Source of the DNA: Pseudomonadota bacterium
GTDB lineage: Bacteria > Pseudomonadota > Alphaproteobacteria > Acetobacterales > Acetobacteraceae
DNA length: 7,131 bases
Direction of reading: 5' to 3'
Assembly: GCA_021785335.1 (NCBI GenBank)
Contig: JAJYFW010000087.1
Coordinates: forward strand, 1-7,131
This document shows, piece by piece, positions 1-6,204 of this stretch. Position 1 is the first letter of the stretch, and every line of letters begins with the position of its first letter. The notes under the pieces are model-generated. The model was not told where the DNA came from. It made no database searches and worked only from the letters and a program-made list of their open reading frames with translations. The translations under genes were made by a program, and so were the position numbers.

Positions 1-397
1 TCCGATCTCGGTGCAGAGCGTGAACGCGCTCGCGGTCGCGCTCGACCGGCTGGATGCGGAGGGCCGCGAGGCGCGGCTCGCGCGCTACACGGACAACGCC
101 GCGGCGCTGCGCGCGGGGATGCAGGCGATCGGCCTGCGCCCCGTGCTGGAGGCGCGCCACCAGGGCCCGATCGTGAGCAACATCGCCGCCCCCGCCGACC
201 CGGCCTGGGATCTGCAGCGTTTCGTCGACGCACTGAAACGGCGCGGCTACCTCATCAGCAATTTCTACGACACCGAGGCCCCGAGCTTCCGCGTCGGCAC
301 GATCGGCGCGCTGGACCGCACGGATTTCGAGGGCTTCTCGGCCGCCGCCGGCGAGGCACTCGCGGAAATGGGCATCGCACGCAGGAACGCCGCATGA
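1..397 (+). CDS. phnW: Class V PLP aminotransferase, 2-aminoethylphosphonate--pyruvate transaminase-like, C-terminal part (5' truncated)
   Basis: Partial gene: the reading frame is open from base 2 and the start and PLP-lysine region lie outside the window, so about 131 C-terminal residues of a roughly 365-residue family are visible. The visible part is the small C-terminal domain of fold-type I class V aminotransferases. It has a helix typical of the family start ([12 protein letters not shown]), a central strand reading [13 protein letters not shown], then [11 protein letters not shown] and the [10 protein letters not shown] motif (arginine codon at 290-292). In this family that arginine binds the substrate carboxylate. 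The combination of 'DALK-RGY-hydrophobic' and 'FRVG-IG' is most like PhnW/AepZ enzymes, which transfer the amino group of 2-aminoethylphosphonate to pyruvate, giving phosphonoacetaldehyde and alanine. Its stop overlaps the fhs start (ATGA, 394-397). The class V family is secure; the phosphonate substrate is inference, because the substrate-specific N-terminal two thirds is missing. Confidence 0.6.
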   Translation, partial: PISVQSVNALAVALDRLDAEGREARLARYTDNAAALRAGMQAIGLRPVLEARHQGPIVSNIAAPADPAWDLQRFVDALKRRGYLISNFYDTEAPSFRVGTIGALDRTDFEGFSAAAGEALAEMGIARRNAA

Positions 398-2055
398 CCA
401 GCGACCTCGAGATCGCTCGCGCCACCAGGCTGAAACCGATCGCGGAGATCGCGGCGCGCGCTTCGATCCCGGAGACCGCGCTGGTACCCTACGGGCGCTA
501 CAAGGCCAAGGTCGATTTCGATTTCATCGCGCAACAGGCCGCCCGCAGTCCCGGCGCCCTGGTGCTGGTGACTGGCATCAGCCCCACCCCCGCCGGCGAA
601 GGCAAGACCACGACCACGATCGGCCTGGGCGACGCTCTCAACGCGGGGGGCACGCGCACCATGATCTGCCTGCGCGAGCCCTCGCTCGGCCCGTGCTTCG
701 GAATGAAGGGAGGGGCCACCGGCGGCGGTCACGCGCAAGTGGCGCCGATGGATGAGATCAACCTGCATTTCACCGGTGATTTCCACGCCATCACGGCGGC
801 GAACAACCTGCTCGCCGCGATGATCGACAACCAGCTCTACTGGGGCAACGACGCCGGAATCGACTCGCGCCGCGTCTCCTGGCGCCGCGCCATGGACATG
901 AACGACCGCGCCCTGCGCTCGATCGTGACCTCGCTCGGCGGCGCGGCGAACGGCTCGCCGCGCGAGGACGGATTCGACATCACCGTCGCCTCCGAAGTGA
1001 TGGCGGTGTTCTGCCTGTCGACCTCGCTGGCCGATCTCCAGGCGCGGCTCGCGCGCATCATCGTCGCCTCGAAGAAGGGCGGCGGCTTCGTCACCGCCAG
1101 GGACATCAAGGCCGATGGCGCGATGGCCGCCCTGCTGCGCGACGCGCTGATGCCCAACCTGGTGCAGACGCTGGCCGGCTCGCCCGCGCTGGTGCATGGC
1201 GGCCCCTTCGCCAACATCGCGCATGGCTGCAACTCGGTGATGGCGACGAAGCTCGGGCTCTCGCTCGCCGACATCGTGGTGACGGAGGCGGGCTTCGGCG
1301 CCGACCTGGGCGGCGAGAAATTCCTCGACATCAAGTGCCGTCTCGCGGGGCTAGCCCCCGCCTGCTGCGTGGTGGTGGCGACGGTGCGCGCGCTGAAAAT
1401 GCATGGCGGCGTCGCGAAGGCTGATCTCGGGCGCGAGGACGTGGCGGCGGTGAGCCGTGGGGTGGTCAATCTCGCGCGCCACGTGGAGAACATGCAGGGC
1501 TATGGGCTACCGGTCGTGGTGGCACTCAACCGTTTCACCAGCGACACGGATGCCGAAATCGCGGCGGTTCGTGCCGGGGTCTCGGTGGAGGTGGTGCCGT
1601 GCACCCACTGGGCGGACGGCGCCGCGGGCGCGGCCGGTCTCGCGCGCGCGGTGCAGGCGCACATCGCCGAGGGCAGTGCCGCGTTCCGCACCCTCTACCC
1701 GGACGACATGAGCCTCGTGGGAAAGATCGAGACGATCGCGAAACGCATCTACCGCGCCGGCGGGGTCGCGATCACCGACGCCGCCGCGCGCAAGCTCGCC
1801 GCCTGGGAAAAGGCGGGCTTCGGGAAGATGCCGGTCTGCATCGCCAAGACCCAGTACAGCTTCAGCGCCGATCCCACGAAGCTGGGCGCGCCGGAGGGGC
1901 ACACGCTGCCGGTTCGCGACGTACGGCTTTCCGCGGGCGCCGGCTTCGTCGTCGCCATCGCCGGCGAAATCATGACCATGCCGGGCCTGCCCAAGGTGCC
2001 GGCGGCGGAGGCGATCCACCTCGACGAAGCGGGTAACATCGAGGGGTTGTTTTAG
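394..2055 (+). CDS. fhs: Formate--tetrahydrofolate ligase (10-formyl-THF synthetase)
   Basis: This cytoplasmic enzyme makes 10-formyltetrahydrofolate from formate, THF and ATP, feeding formate into one-carbon metabolism. The protein is complete at 553 residues, the usual monofunctional bacterial length. A P-loop-like [11 protein letters not shown] lies at residues 65-75, followed by the family signature at about 104-130 ([14 protein letters not shown], then [12 protein letters not shown]), the [13 protein letters not shown] block from 298, and the second signature [12 protein letters not shown] at 328-339. The start is supported by AGGA at 383-386 with 7-nt spacing. The ATG overlaps the stop of the upstream aminotransferase, indicating translational coupling in one operon. 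The first signature has Thr and His where the commonest form reads GGAAGGGY; I take this as a family variant. No terminator is visible after the stop, and the next gene converges 16 bp away. Confidence 0.97.
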   Translation: MTSDLEIARATRLKPIAEIAARASIPETALVPYGRYKAKVDFDFIAQQAARSPGALVLVTGISPTPAGEGKTTTTIGLGDALNAGGTRTMICLREPSLGPCFGMKGGATGGGHAQVAPMDEINLHFTGDFHAITAANNLLAAMIDNQLYWGNDAGIDSRRVSWRRAMDMNDRALRSIVTSLGGAANGSPREDGFDITVASEVMAVFCLSTSLADLQARLARIIVASKKGGGFVTARDIKADGAMAALLRDALMPNLVQTLAGSPALVHGGPFANIAHGCNSVMATKLGLSLADIVVTEAGFGADLGGEKFLDIKCRLAGLAPACCVVVATVRALKMHGGVAKADLGREDVAAVSRGVVNLARHVENMQGYGLPVVVALNRFTSDTDAEIAAVRAGVSVEVVPCTHWADGAAGAAGLARAVQAHIAEGSAAFRTLYPDDMSLVGKIETIAKRIYRAGGVAITDAAARKLAAWEKAGFGKMPVCIAKTQYSFSADPTKLGAPEGHTLPVRDVRLSAGAGFVVAIAGEIMTMPGLPKVPAAEAIHLDEAGNIEGLF

Positions 2056-2071
2056 GACAGCCCCCGCCGCC

Positions 2072-3415
2072 TTACTCCGTCAGCTCGACCACGCTCACAT
2101 GCCCGTCGGCGGCGGGCCAGGTGCGCGCGGCAATCGTTTCGCTATTGCACTGGCCGACGACGCACTGCCCGGCCGGCAGCGGGTAGGCGACGGCGAGGTC
2201 GGAAACCGCGGGCACGCCGTGCGGAATGCCGGGCGGGATGCGCGAGCCCAGCAGCACGTGGTCGCGCCCGGCGCCGAAATAGCCGCGCGGGCGCGAGAGA
2301 TGGATGATCGCCCCCTTGCCCGCCTCCCCGGCGGCCAGCCGCTGCGGACGCAGGTGCACGACACTGGAGGATCGCGGGAAGGGCGAGCGGTAGACGTGGG
2401 TCGTCGACAGCCCGGGAACGGCGAACACGAACTCCAGGTTGTCGTTCGGCGAGACACCGACCGGGCCCCAGGCACCACTCTTGCCGGTGGTATGCTTCAG
2501 CAGTGGCGCGCCGCGGCGCTCGCCGGTCATCGCGTCGAGTGCGTAAACCTCGAGCCGCACGCCGGCCAGGCCGATATTGGTGGGCAGATCGCCCATCCAG
2601 CCGGAGATCTTGCCCGAGAGCGTCACGCGGCGCTCTGCCACCACATCCACGGTGCGCGGCGCGCTGCCGGTAAGGAACCGCCACATCGCCGCGAAAGCCT
2701 GCGGCGAATAGCCGGTCTCGCGGTGGTCGAGACCTGGGATCGCGACATTGGTCGCCCCGCGCAGTGCCGGCGCGTCATGGCCCGTGCCCTTGACCTGCGG
2801 CAGGCCGATGGCGCGCCCGTCCGGCTGCGCGAACTTGTCCAGGTCGGTGCTGCGGATGGTCATGGTCCGCACGCCCGGCACGACTTCCGAGGGGCCGGCG
2901 TTGAGGCGGCGCAGGAAGGCGGAATTGGCGTTGAACGCGCTGCCAAGAAGGATGGTGTTCGAGTTGAGAACGCCGTGGTTCACCGCGCCGCACAGGATCA
3001 TCGCCTCGACCTGGTCGGCGCCGCCGTTCTTTGTGAACATGCGGGCGACGAGGCCACCGCGCGACTGGGCAACCAGCACCACCTTCGCCGCGCCGGTTTG
3101 GCGCCGGATGGCGGCAACCTCGTCGGCAAGCTGCTCGACCGCCTCGGCGACGGAACTGGTGCCGGGCTGCGGTTCGTCCTCGACGCGGCGCGCGGTGGGG
3201 TAGCGGAAATCCACCGCGTGCAGCCGGTCGCGCGGCCACCCGTTGCTTTCGAAACGCCACATCGTGGTGACCCACAGGCTGGCGGTATCGCCGTTGCCGT
3301 GGAGGAAGACGACGGGCGGCTTGGCTGCGGCGCGGGCGCGCGGGACGCTCGCGGCGGAGGCCGCGCCGATCATGGCGCTGCGGCGCGCAATTGTTGTACT
3401 GGCCATGTGAATCAT
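2072..3415 (-). CDS. Exported alpha/beta-hydrolase lipase/esterase, AF1763 (AFL)-like, with two C-terminal beta domains
   Basis: Probable carboxylester hydrolase of 447 residues. An N-terminal Tat-like signal (IARRSAMIGAASAAS, about 9-23) ends near ARAAA. The hydrolase domain (about 33-250) has the oxyanion-hole strand VVFLHGNGD (35-43), the nucleophile elbow VAQSRGG (Ser118), acid candidates Asp191 or Asp193 (TIRSTDLDKF) and the base His231 (LDHRET). A beta domain at about 264-356 has the pattern DLPTNIGLAGVRLEVY, TGERRG, then YRSPFPRS and VHLRP. A last domain (about 362-447) starts SRPRGYFGAGRDHVLL. From memory this order matches Archaeoglobus lipase AF1763 and relatives, whose C-terminal parts help bind lipid substrates. 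The elbow is A-x-S-x-G rather than G-x-S-x-G, as in Bacillus lipase A. Start choice is uncertain: ATG 3415 and ATG 3406 both fit the signal peptide, neither has a good ribosome site, and an in-frame GTG at 3484 would add a charged leader. It lies downstream of the F0 operon but behind a terminator. The true substrate is unknown. Confidence 0.8.
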   Translation of the reverse strand: MIHMASTTIARRSAMIGAASAASVPRARAAAKPPVVFLHGNGDTASLWVTTMWRFESNGWPRDRLHAVDFRYPTARRVEDEPQPGTSSVAEAVEQLADEVAAIRRQTGAAKVVLVAQSRGGLVARMFTKNGGADQVEAMILCGAVNHGVLNSNTILLGSAFNANSAFLRRLNAGPSEVVPGVRTMTIRSTDLDKFAQPDGRAIGLPQVKGTGHDAPALRGATNVAIPGLDHRETGYSPQAFAAMWRFLTGSAPRTVDVVAERRVTLSGKISGWMGDLPTNIGLAGVRLEVYALDAMTGERRGAPLLKHTTGKSGAWGPVGVSPNDNLEFVFAVPGLSTTHVYRSPFPRSSSVVHLRPQRLAAGEAGKGAIIHLSRPRGYFGAGRDHVLLGSRIPPGIPHGVPAVSDLAVAYPLPAGQCVVGQCNSETIAARTWPAADGHVSVVELTE

Positions 3416-3506
3416 TCTGCGCCCGGCGCGCGGCCTCGTGAAGGCCCAGCGCCTCGTGCAACACTTGCCCGCCCGGGCGCCCACGCAGCGCTAAGCGATT
3501 GATTTC

Positions 3507-3527
3507 AAAAAGGCAATCGCCCTTTTT
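3507..3527 (-). terminator. Rho-independent terminator after the F0 operon (possibly bidirectional)
   Basis: A GGC-GATT-GCC hairpin (read on the minus strand) is flanked by five A on one side and five T on the other, with one unpaired base in the extended stem. It begins about 34 nt beyond the atpF stop. The GC core is short (3 bp), but the A/T arms pair too and leave a T tract on either strand, so it could stop transcription both ways. A second GC-rich self-complementary stretch (GCCCGGCGGGC, 3532-3542) lies between atpF and this site. It separates atpF from the downstream lipase gene. Confidence 0.6.
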
Positions 3528-3560
3528 CGAGGCCCGGCGGGCGCCCGGCCTTACCTTACT

Positions 3561-4055
3561 TTAAGCCGCCCGCAGCGCCGACGGTAACTGCGCGATGGCG
3601 CGGTCCACCAGCGCGTCGGACTCCGCCCCCGAAAGCGTGGTCCGGATGACCTGCTCGGATGCGACCGCGGCGATCTCCGCCGCAGCGAGCCTGACCTCGG
3701 CGATGGCAGCCTTCTCGGCGGCCGCGATACGGTCGGTAGCCATGCGCTCGCGGCGTTCCGCGGCGCGGGCAGCCTCGGCGGCCGCCTCGGCGGTGACGCG
3801 CGCGGCCTCGTCCTTCGCCCCTTCCAGCATGCGCCTGGCCTCGGCGAGCGCATGCTCGCGCCGCTGGGTGGCGTCCGCGAGCATGGCCTCGGCCTCCCGG
3901 CGCAGGCGCTGCGCCTCTGCGAGTTCAACGCGCACCGCCTCGGCGTGGCCGTCGAGCATGCCGGCGAGGGCAGCCCAGAGCTTGCGGCCGAACAGCACGA
4001 AGAAGAGGACGATCGCGATGCTGACCCAGTTACGGCCTTCGGCGAAGAACTCCAT
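3561..4055 (-). CDS. atpF: ATP synthase F0 subunit b
   Basis: Stator-stalk subunit that links the membrane a subunit to F1 and resists rotor torque; it pairs with b' in this type of enzyme. The protein has 164 residues. A single N-terminal membrane segment (about 10-27, NWVSIAIVLFFVLFG) is followed by a long Ala/Glu/Arg-rich helix (about 35-135) and a short C-terminal part that would contact the delta subunit. The start was set at ATG 4055 because GAGGAGA at 4062-4068 lies 6 nt upstream; an in-frame GTG one codon earlier would be too close to it. This ribosome site overlaps the atpF' stop, which is 11 bp before the start, so the two are probably coupled. Low sequence conservation is normal for b; identity rests on topology, length and position as last gene of the F0 cluster. 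Confidence 0.93.
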   Translation of the reverse strand: MEFFAEGRNWVSIAIVLFFVLFGRKLWAALAGMLDGHAEAVRVELAEAQRLRREAEAMLADATQRREHALAEARRMLEGAKDEAARVTAEAAAEAARAAERRERMATDRIAAAEKAAIAEVRLAAAEIAAVASEQVIRTTLSGAESDALVDRAIAQLPSALRAA

Positions 4056-4061
4056 CACCCG

Positions 4062-4068
4062 TCTCCTC
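4062..4068 (-). promoter_or_regulatory. Ribosome binding site of atpF (start-deciding)
   Basis: GAGGAGA on the minus strand, 6 nt before ATG 4055 and only 3 nt before the alternative GTG 4058, so it favours the ATG. It overlaps the stop codon of atpF', a typical arrangement for translational coupling. Confidence 0.7.
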
Positions 4069-4648
4069 AGGCTTTCCGCGAAGCGAGCGCGGCACCGACC
4101 GCGGCATCGACAGCGGCGGCTTCCGGTGCGTGGCCGATCAGGCGGCCGGCCAGCGCCGAGGTGGCATCCATCGCTACCTCGCGCAGCGCGCCCATGGCGG
4201 CAGCGCGAGCCGCGTGGATACGCGCCTCCGCGGCGGCAAGCTGCGCCTCCAGCGTCGCGGTGGCGCGTGCGGCCTCCGCCTCGGCGGCAGCCTTCGCGGC
4301 GGCGGTGGCCTGCGCCACCTGGGCGGCGGCGGTGGCCTGCGCCTCCCGGGTCGCGCGGATCACCTCGGCTGCAGCGGTATCGGCCTGCTGCTTGGCCACC
4401 TTCGCCGCGTTAAGATCAGCGCCGATCGTGCGCGTGCGCTCTTCCAGCACGCGCTCCACCTTGGGCAGCGCGCCGCGCGAGAGCAGCACATAGAGCACCG
4501 CGAAGATCAGCGCGCCCCAGACGACCTGGCTGGTCGTCAGCGGATTGGCGAAGTCGATCTGCGGCAGGCCGACCGCGGCCCGGGCGGGTGTAACGCCCAG
4601 GGCCGAGACGGCGAGCAGCAGCGTCGCGGCAGGAAGCAGCCGCCGCAT
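4067..4648 (-). CDS. atpF': ATP synthase F0 subunit b' (with N-terminal signal peptide)
   Basis: Second stator-stalk subunit, of the divergent b' kind found in alphaproteobacteria, cyanobacteria and plastids. The protein has 193 residues. It begins with a signal-peptide-like stretch (MRRLLPAATLLLAVSAL, with ARA cleavage near 22-24), which would place the N terminus in the periplasm as the b topology requires. Next come the b' hallmark GLPQIDFANPL (27-37), the membrane helix (about 41-57) and LSRGALPKVERVLEER (56-71). A long Ala-rich coiled coil follows (about 70-165). Inside it, AQATAAA occurs at 103-109 and again at 112-118, from a 21-nt identical DNA repeat. The start lies 5 bp after the atpE stop with only a weak ribosome site, suggesting coupling. 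The signal peptide makes it longer than the usual 160-170 residues; I recall the same arrangement in Rhodospirillales. Confidence 0.93.
   Translation of the reverse strand: MRRLLPAATLLLAVSALGVTPARAAVGLPQIDFANPLTTSQVVWGALIFAVLYVLLSRGALPKVERVLEERTRTIGADLNAAKVAKQQADTAAAEVIRATREAQATAAAQVAQATAAAKAAAEAEAARATATLEAQLAAAEARIHAARAAAMGALREVAMDATSALAGRLIGHAPEAAAVDAAVGAALASRKA
4296..4343 (-). repeat. Tandem duplication, 27-bp period, inside atpF'
   Basis: A 21-nt block at 4296-4316 is repeated exactly at 4323-4343, a 27-nt period. It encodes two copies of AQATAAA spaced 9 residues apart in the predicted coiled coil of subunit b'. It keeps the reading frame. Confidence 0.85.
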
Positions 4649-4653
4649 CGGCG

Positions 4654-4881
4654 TCAGATCGCGTACAGGATGATGAACGCGATCACGAGCGCGTAGATCG
4701 CGATCGCCTCGGTCAGCGCGAAGCCAAGGATGCCGATGCCGAACACGTTGTCGCGGGCCGAGGGGTTGCGGGCGATGGAGTTCACGAGGGCGGCGAAGAT
4801 GTTGCCGATACCCACGCCGGCACCCGCGACGCCGATGACGGCAAGCCCGGCGCCGATAGCCTTCGCGGCAGCAAGATCCAT
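4654..4881 (-). CDS. atpE: ATP synthase F0 subunit c (proteolipid)
   Basis: Rotor-ring subunit of 75 residues, a normal length, forming a hairpin of two membrane helices. Helix 1 carries the glycine ladder GAGVGIG at 20-26 (GxGxGxG), which packs neighbouring c subunits. The polar loop ARNPSA (37-42) contacts gamma/epsilon. Helix 2 carries the ion-binding Glu58 ([13 protein letters not shown]). I see no set of polar residues around Glu58 suggesting sodium binding, so proton coupling is expected. A strong ribosome site, AGGAAGGA at 4891-4898 with 9-nt spacing, fits the need for more c than the other subunits. It lies 53 bp after atpB, the widest gap inside the operon. Confidence 0.98.
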   Translation of the reverse strand: MDLAAAKAIGAGLAVIGVAGAGVGIGNIFAALVNSIARNPSARDNVFGIGILGFALTEAIAIYALVIAFIILYAI

Positions 4882-4890
4882 GAGAGTGTG

Positions 4891-4898
4891 TCCTTCCT
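4891..4898 (-). promoter_or_regulatory. Strong ribosome binding site of atpE
   Basis: AGGAAGGA on the minus strand, 9 nt before the atpE ATG. It is the best Shine-Dalgarno match in the operon, which suits a multi-copy ring subunit. Confidence 0.75.
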
Positions 4899-4934
4899 AT
4901 TACGGGTTCGAGGATGAGCGGTTCGGTCCGTGCG

Positions 4935-5684
4935 TCAGTGCAGGTGCACGGCGTCGTGCAGGTACATGCAGGCGAGCACGGCGAAGACGTAGGCCTGAAG
5001 CGCGGCGACCAGCAGTTCGAAGCCGGTCATCGCCACGTCGAGCGCGAAGGGGGCCACGGCCATCACATAGCCGACGATACCAAGGGACGCAGCCATCACC
5101 ACCATGAAGCTGGCGAACACCTCGAACACGACATGGCCGGCCATCATGTTGGCAAAAAGTCGGAACGAGAGCGAGACGGGCCGCGAGAGGTAGGAGATCA
5201 CCTCCACCACCACGATCAGCGGCGCGAGGATGATCGGCAGCCCCTTGGGGAGGAAGTAGGAGAAGAAGTGCATCCCGTGGATGCGCAGCCCCACCACGGT
5301 CGCCAGCCCGACCACAAACAGGGCGAGCGCGCCGGTGATGGCGAGGTGGCTGGTGATGGTGAACTGATAAGGGATCAGGCCGAACAGGTTGCCGAACAGG
5401 ATGAAGCTGAACAGCGTGAAGATGAAGGGGAAGAACGCCTTACCTTCCTCCCCGATCTGGTCGATGCACATTCGGTGCACGAATCCGTAGAGCATCTCCG
5501 CCGCTGCCTGCAGCCGGCCGGGAACGACCGCGCGCGGCGCCATACCGAGGTGCAGCAGCGCCAGGATCAGCACGCAGACCACGACCATGGTGAGGTTGGA
5601 GTTGGTGAAGTTCACCGACGCCCCCACCGGCCCGAGAGCCGTGGCGAGCCTGAACTGCCCCATCACATCGATCGTCGTCGCCAC
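4935..5684 (-). CDS. atpB: ATP synthase F0 subunit a
   Basis: Integral membrane subunit of 249 residues that provides the two proton half-channels beside the c ring. Membrane segments are visible at about 31-49, 86-106, 113-135, 150-165, 185-212 and 220-241. The essential arginine is Arg175 in SLSFRLFANMMAGH, the counterpart of E. coli Arg210. The final helix has GFELLVAALQAYVFAVL, with Glu223 and Gln230 in the channel positions typical of alphaproteobacterial and mitochondrial a subunits. The N-terminal VNFTNSNLTM block is also characteristic of the alphaproteobacterial form. A GTG start at 5684 is chosen because GAGG at 5691-5694 precedes it by 6 nt; the in-frame ATG at 5663 has no ribosome site. 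It follows atpI by 26 bp. Confidence 0.97.
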   Translation of the reverse strand: MATTIDVMGQFRLATALGPVGASVNFTNSNLTMVVVCVLILALLHLGMAPRAVVPGRLQAAAEMLYGFVHRMCIDQIGEEGKAFFPFIFTLFSFILFGNLFGLIPYQFTITSHLAITGALALFVVGLATVVGLRIHGMHFFSYFLPKGLPIILAPLIVVVEVISYLSRPVSLSFRLFANMMAGHVVFEVFASFMVVMAASLGIVGYVMAVAPFALDVAMTGFELLVAALQAYVFAVLACMYLHDAVHLH

Positions 5685-5690
5685 GCCCTA

Positions 5691-5694
5691 CCTC
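5691..5694 (-). promoter_or_regulatory. Ribosome binding site of atpB supporting a GTG start
   Basis: GAGG on the minus strand, 6 nt before GTG 5684. The alternative ATG at 5663 has no purine-rich site before it, so GTG is preferred. Confidence 0.6.
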
Positions 5695-5710
5695 ACTGTT
5701 GCGCAATCGC

Positions 5711-6028
5711 TCACGCACCATCCATACCGCGGCCGGGCCGCTTCGGTCCGACCACCCGCCACACGTTGCGCACGCCGGCGGCACCACCGAGGAGCAGGAA
5801 CACGATCAGCAGAAACGGCTTCGTGTGCAGCACCCGGTCCAGCCAATAGCCGAGGAACGCGCCCACGACCATGGCCGCCGCCATCTCGACGCCCACCCGC
5901 AGACCAATCCCGAGCAGCGAGGGGTTCGCCTTCGGGCCCGGCGCCGCGGGCTTCTCCAACCCCTGCCGTTGCCGCGCCTCTGCCAGCCGCCGGTCGAATT
6001 CGGCGCTCTCGTCGGGTGCATCCGTCAT
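5711..6028 (-). CDS. atpI: AtpI, F0F1 ATP synthase assembly/Mg2+-associated membrane protein
   Basis: Small membrane protein encoded first in the F0 operon. In studied bacteria AtpI proteins aid c-ring assembly or stability and have been linked to Mg2+ uptake; they are not part of the finished enzyme. The protein has 105 residues: a charged cytoplasmic N terminus (1-33, with FDRRLAEARQRQ), a first membrane helix at about 37-62 with the small-residue pattern GIGLRVGVEMAAAMVVGAFLG ending in YWLD, and a second at about 71-88 (FLLIVFLLLGGAAGVRNVW). That is the AtpI/ATPase_gene1 pattern. The ATG at 6028 is preferred over longer in-frame starts because GGGGAG at 6036-6041 lies 7 nt upstream and the family begins there; longer starts would also run through the promoter. 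Confidence 0.93.
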   Translation of the reverse strand: MTDAPDESAEFDRRLAEARQRQGLEKPAAPGPKANPSLLGIGLRVGVEMAAAMVVGAFLGYWLDRVLHTKPFLLIVFLLLGGAAGVRNVWRVVGPKRPGRGMDGA

Positions 6029-6035
6029 GGGACAT

Positions 6036-6041
6036 CTCCCC
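6036..6041 (-). promoter_or_regulatory. Ribosome binding site of atpI
   Basis: GGGGAG on the minus strand, 7 nt before ATG 6028; it fixes the start of a frame that otherwise stays open to 6256. Confidence 0.65.
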
Positions 6042-6086
6042 GGCATGAGTCCCTTGGACAGGTCCCCCTTGCCGGAAACGGGCGGG

Positions 6087-6115
6087 TTGCTACCCTCGAC
6101 CCCCAAGGGTGTCAA
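6087..6115 (-). promoter_or_regulatory. Sigma-70-type promoter of the F0 operon
   Basis: Read on the minus strand: a perfect TTGACA -35 box (6110-6115), an exact 17-nt spacer, and TAGCAA as -10 (6087-6092). The -10 is weak against TATAAT, which is common in high-GC alphaproteobacteria where the -35 dominates. It would give an atpI leader of about 50 nt. Confidence 0.7.
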
Positions 6116-6127
6116 GAACGACACGAA

Positions 6128-6143
6128 CCGGAAAGCTTGCCGG
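6128..6143. promoter_or_regulatory. 16-bp near-perfect palindrome in the divergent promoter region
   Basis: CCGGaAAGCTTgCCGG: 14 of 16 positions are self-complementary, with only the symmetric pair at 6132/6139 mismatched. It sits 12 bp upstream of the atpI -35 box and about 60 bp before the divergent aminotransferase start. It has the size and placement of an operator for a dimeric regulator, but no regulator gene is present and no function is shown. Confidence 0.35.
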
Positions 6144-6186
6144 GAAACCGCCCCAGGAACTCGCCGAGAACACCGCCGGCGCCAAC

Positions 6187-6192
6187 AAGGAG
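6187..6192 (+). promoter_or_regulatory. Ribosome binding site of the class III aminotransferase
   Basis: AAGGAG ends 12 nt before ATG 6205, a longer spacing than the usual 5-9. No other in-frame start closer to it fits the family N terminus. I found no convincing -35/-10 pair for this gene. Confidence 0.6.
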
Positions 6193-6204
6193 AAAACCCA
6201 CCCC

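Noticed and set aside
1..397. Serine--glyoxylate aminotransferase of the serine cycle, suggested by the neighbouring fhs
   Set aside because: The C-terminal motifs ([18 protein letters not shown]) are more like PhnW-type enzymes than the GLGRLNGKAFRIGHLGDL-like end of serine--glyoxylate aminotransferases, but the missing N-terminal part leaves some doubt.
265..1224. A 319-codon minus-strand frame opposite fhs
   Set aside because: It is antisense to the strongly conserved Fhs protein and looks like a GC-driven shadow.
2056..2071. Possible terminator between fhs and the lipase gene
   Set aside because: The 16 bp contain no inverted repeat and no T tract.
2099..3502. A 467-codon plus-strand open frame opposite the lipase gene
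   Set aside because: It mirrors the lipase frame in very GC-rich DNA, has low-complexity Arg/Gly/Ala/His composition and no recognisable domain; the minus-strand protein has clear catalytic motifs.
3531..3550. GC-rich self-complementary stretch after atpF as a separate terminator
   Set aside because: The stem is short with competing pairings and no T tract follows directly; I mention it only with the 3507-3527 terminator.
4914..5849. A 311-codon His/Glu-rich plus-strand frame opposite atpB
   Set aside because: The His/Asp/Glu richness results from reading membrane-protein codons backwards; atpB is certain.
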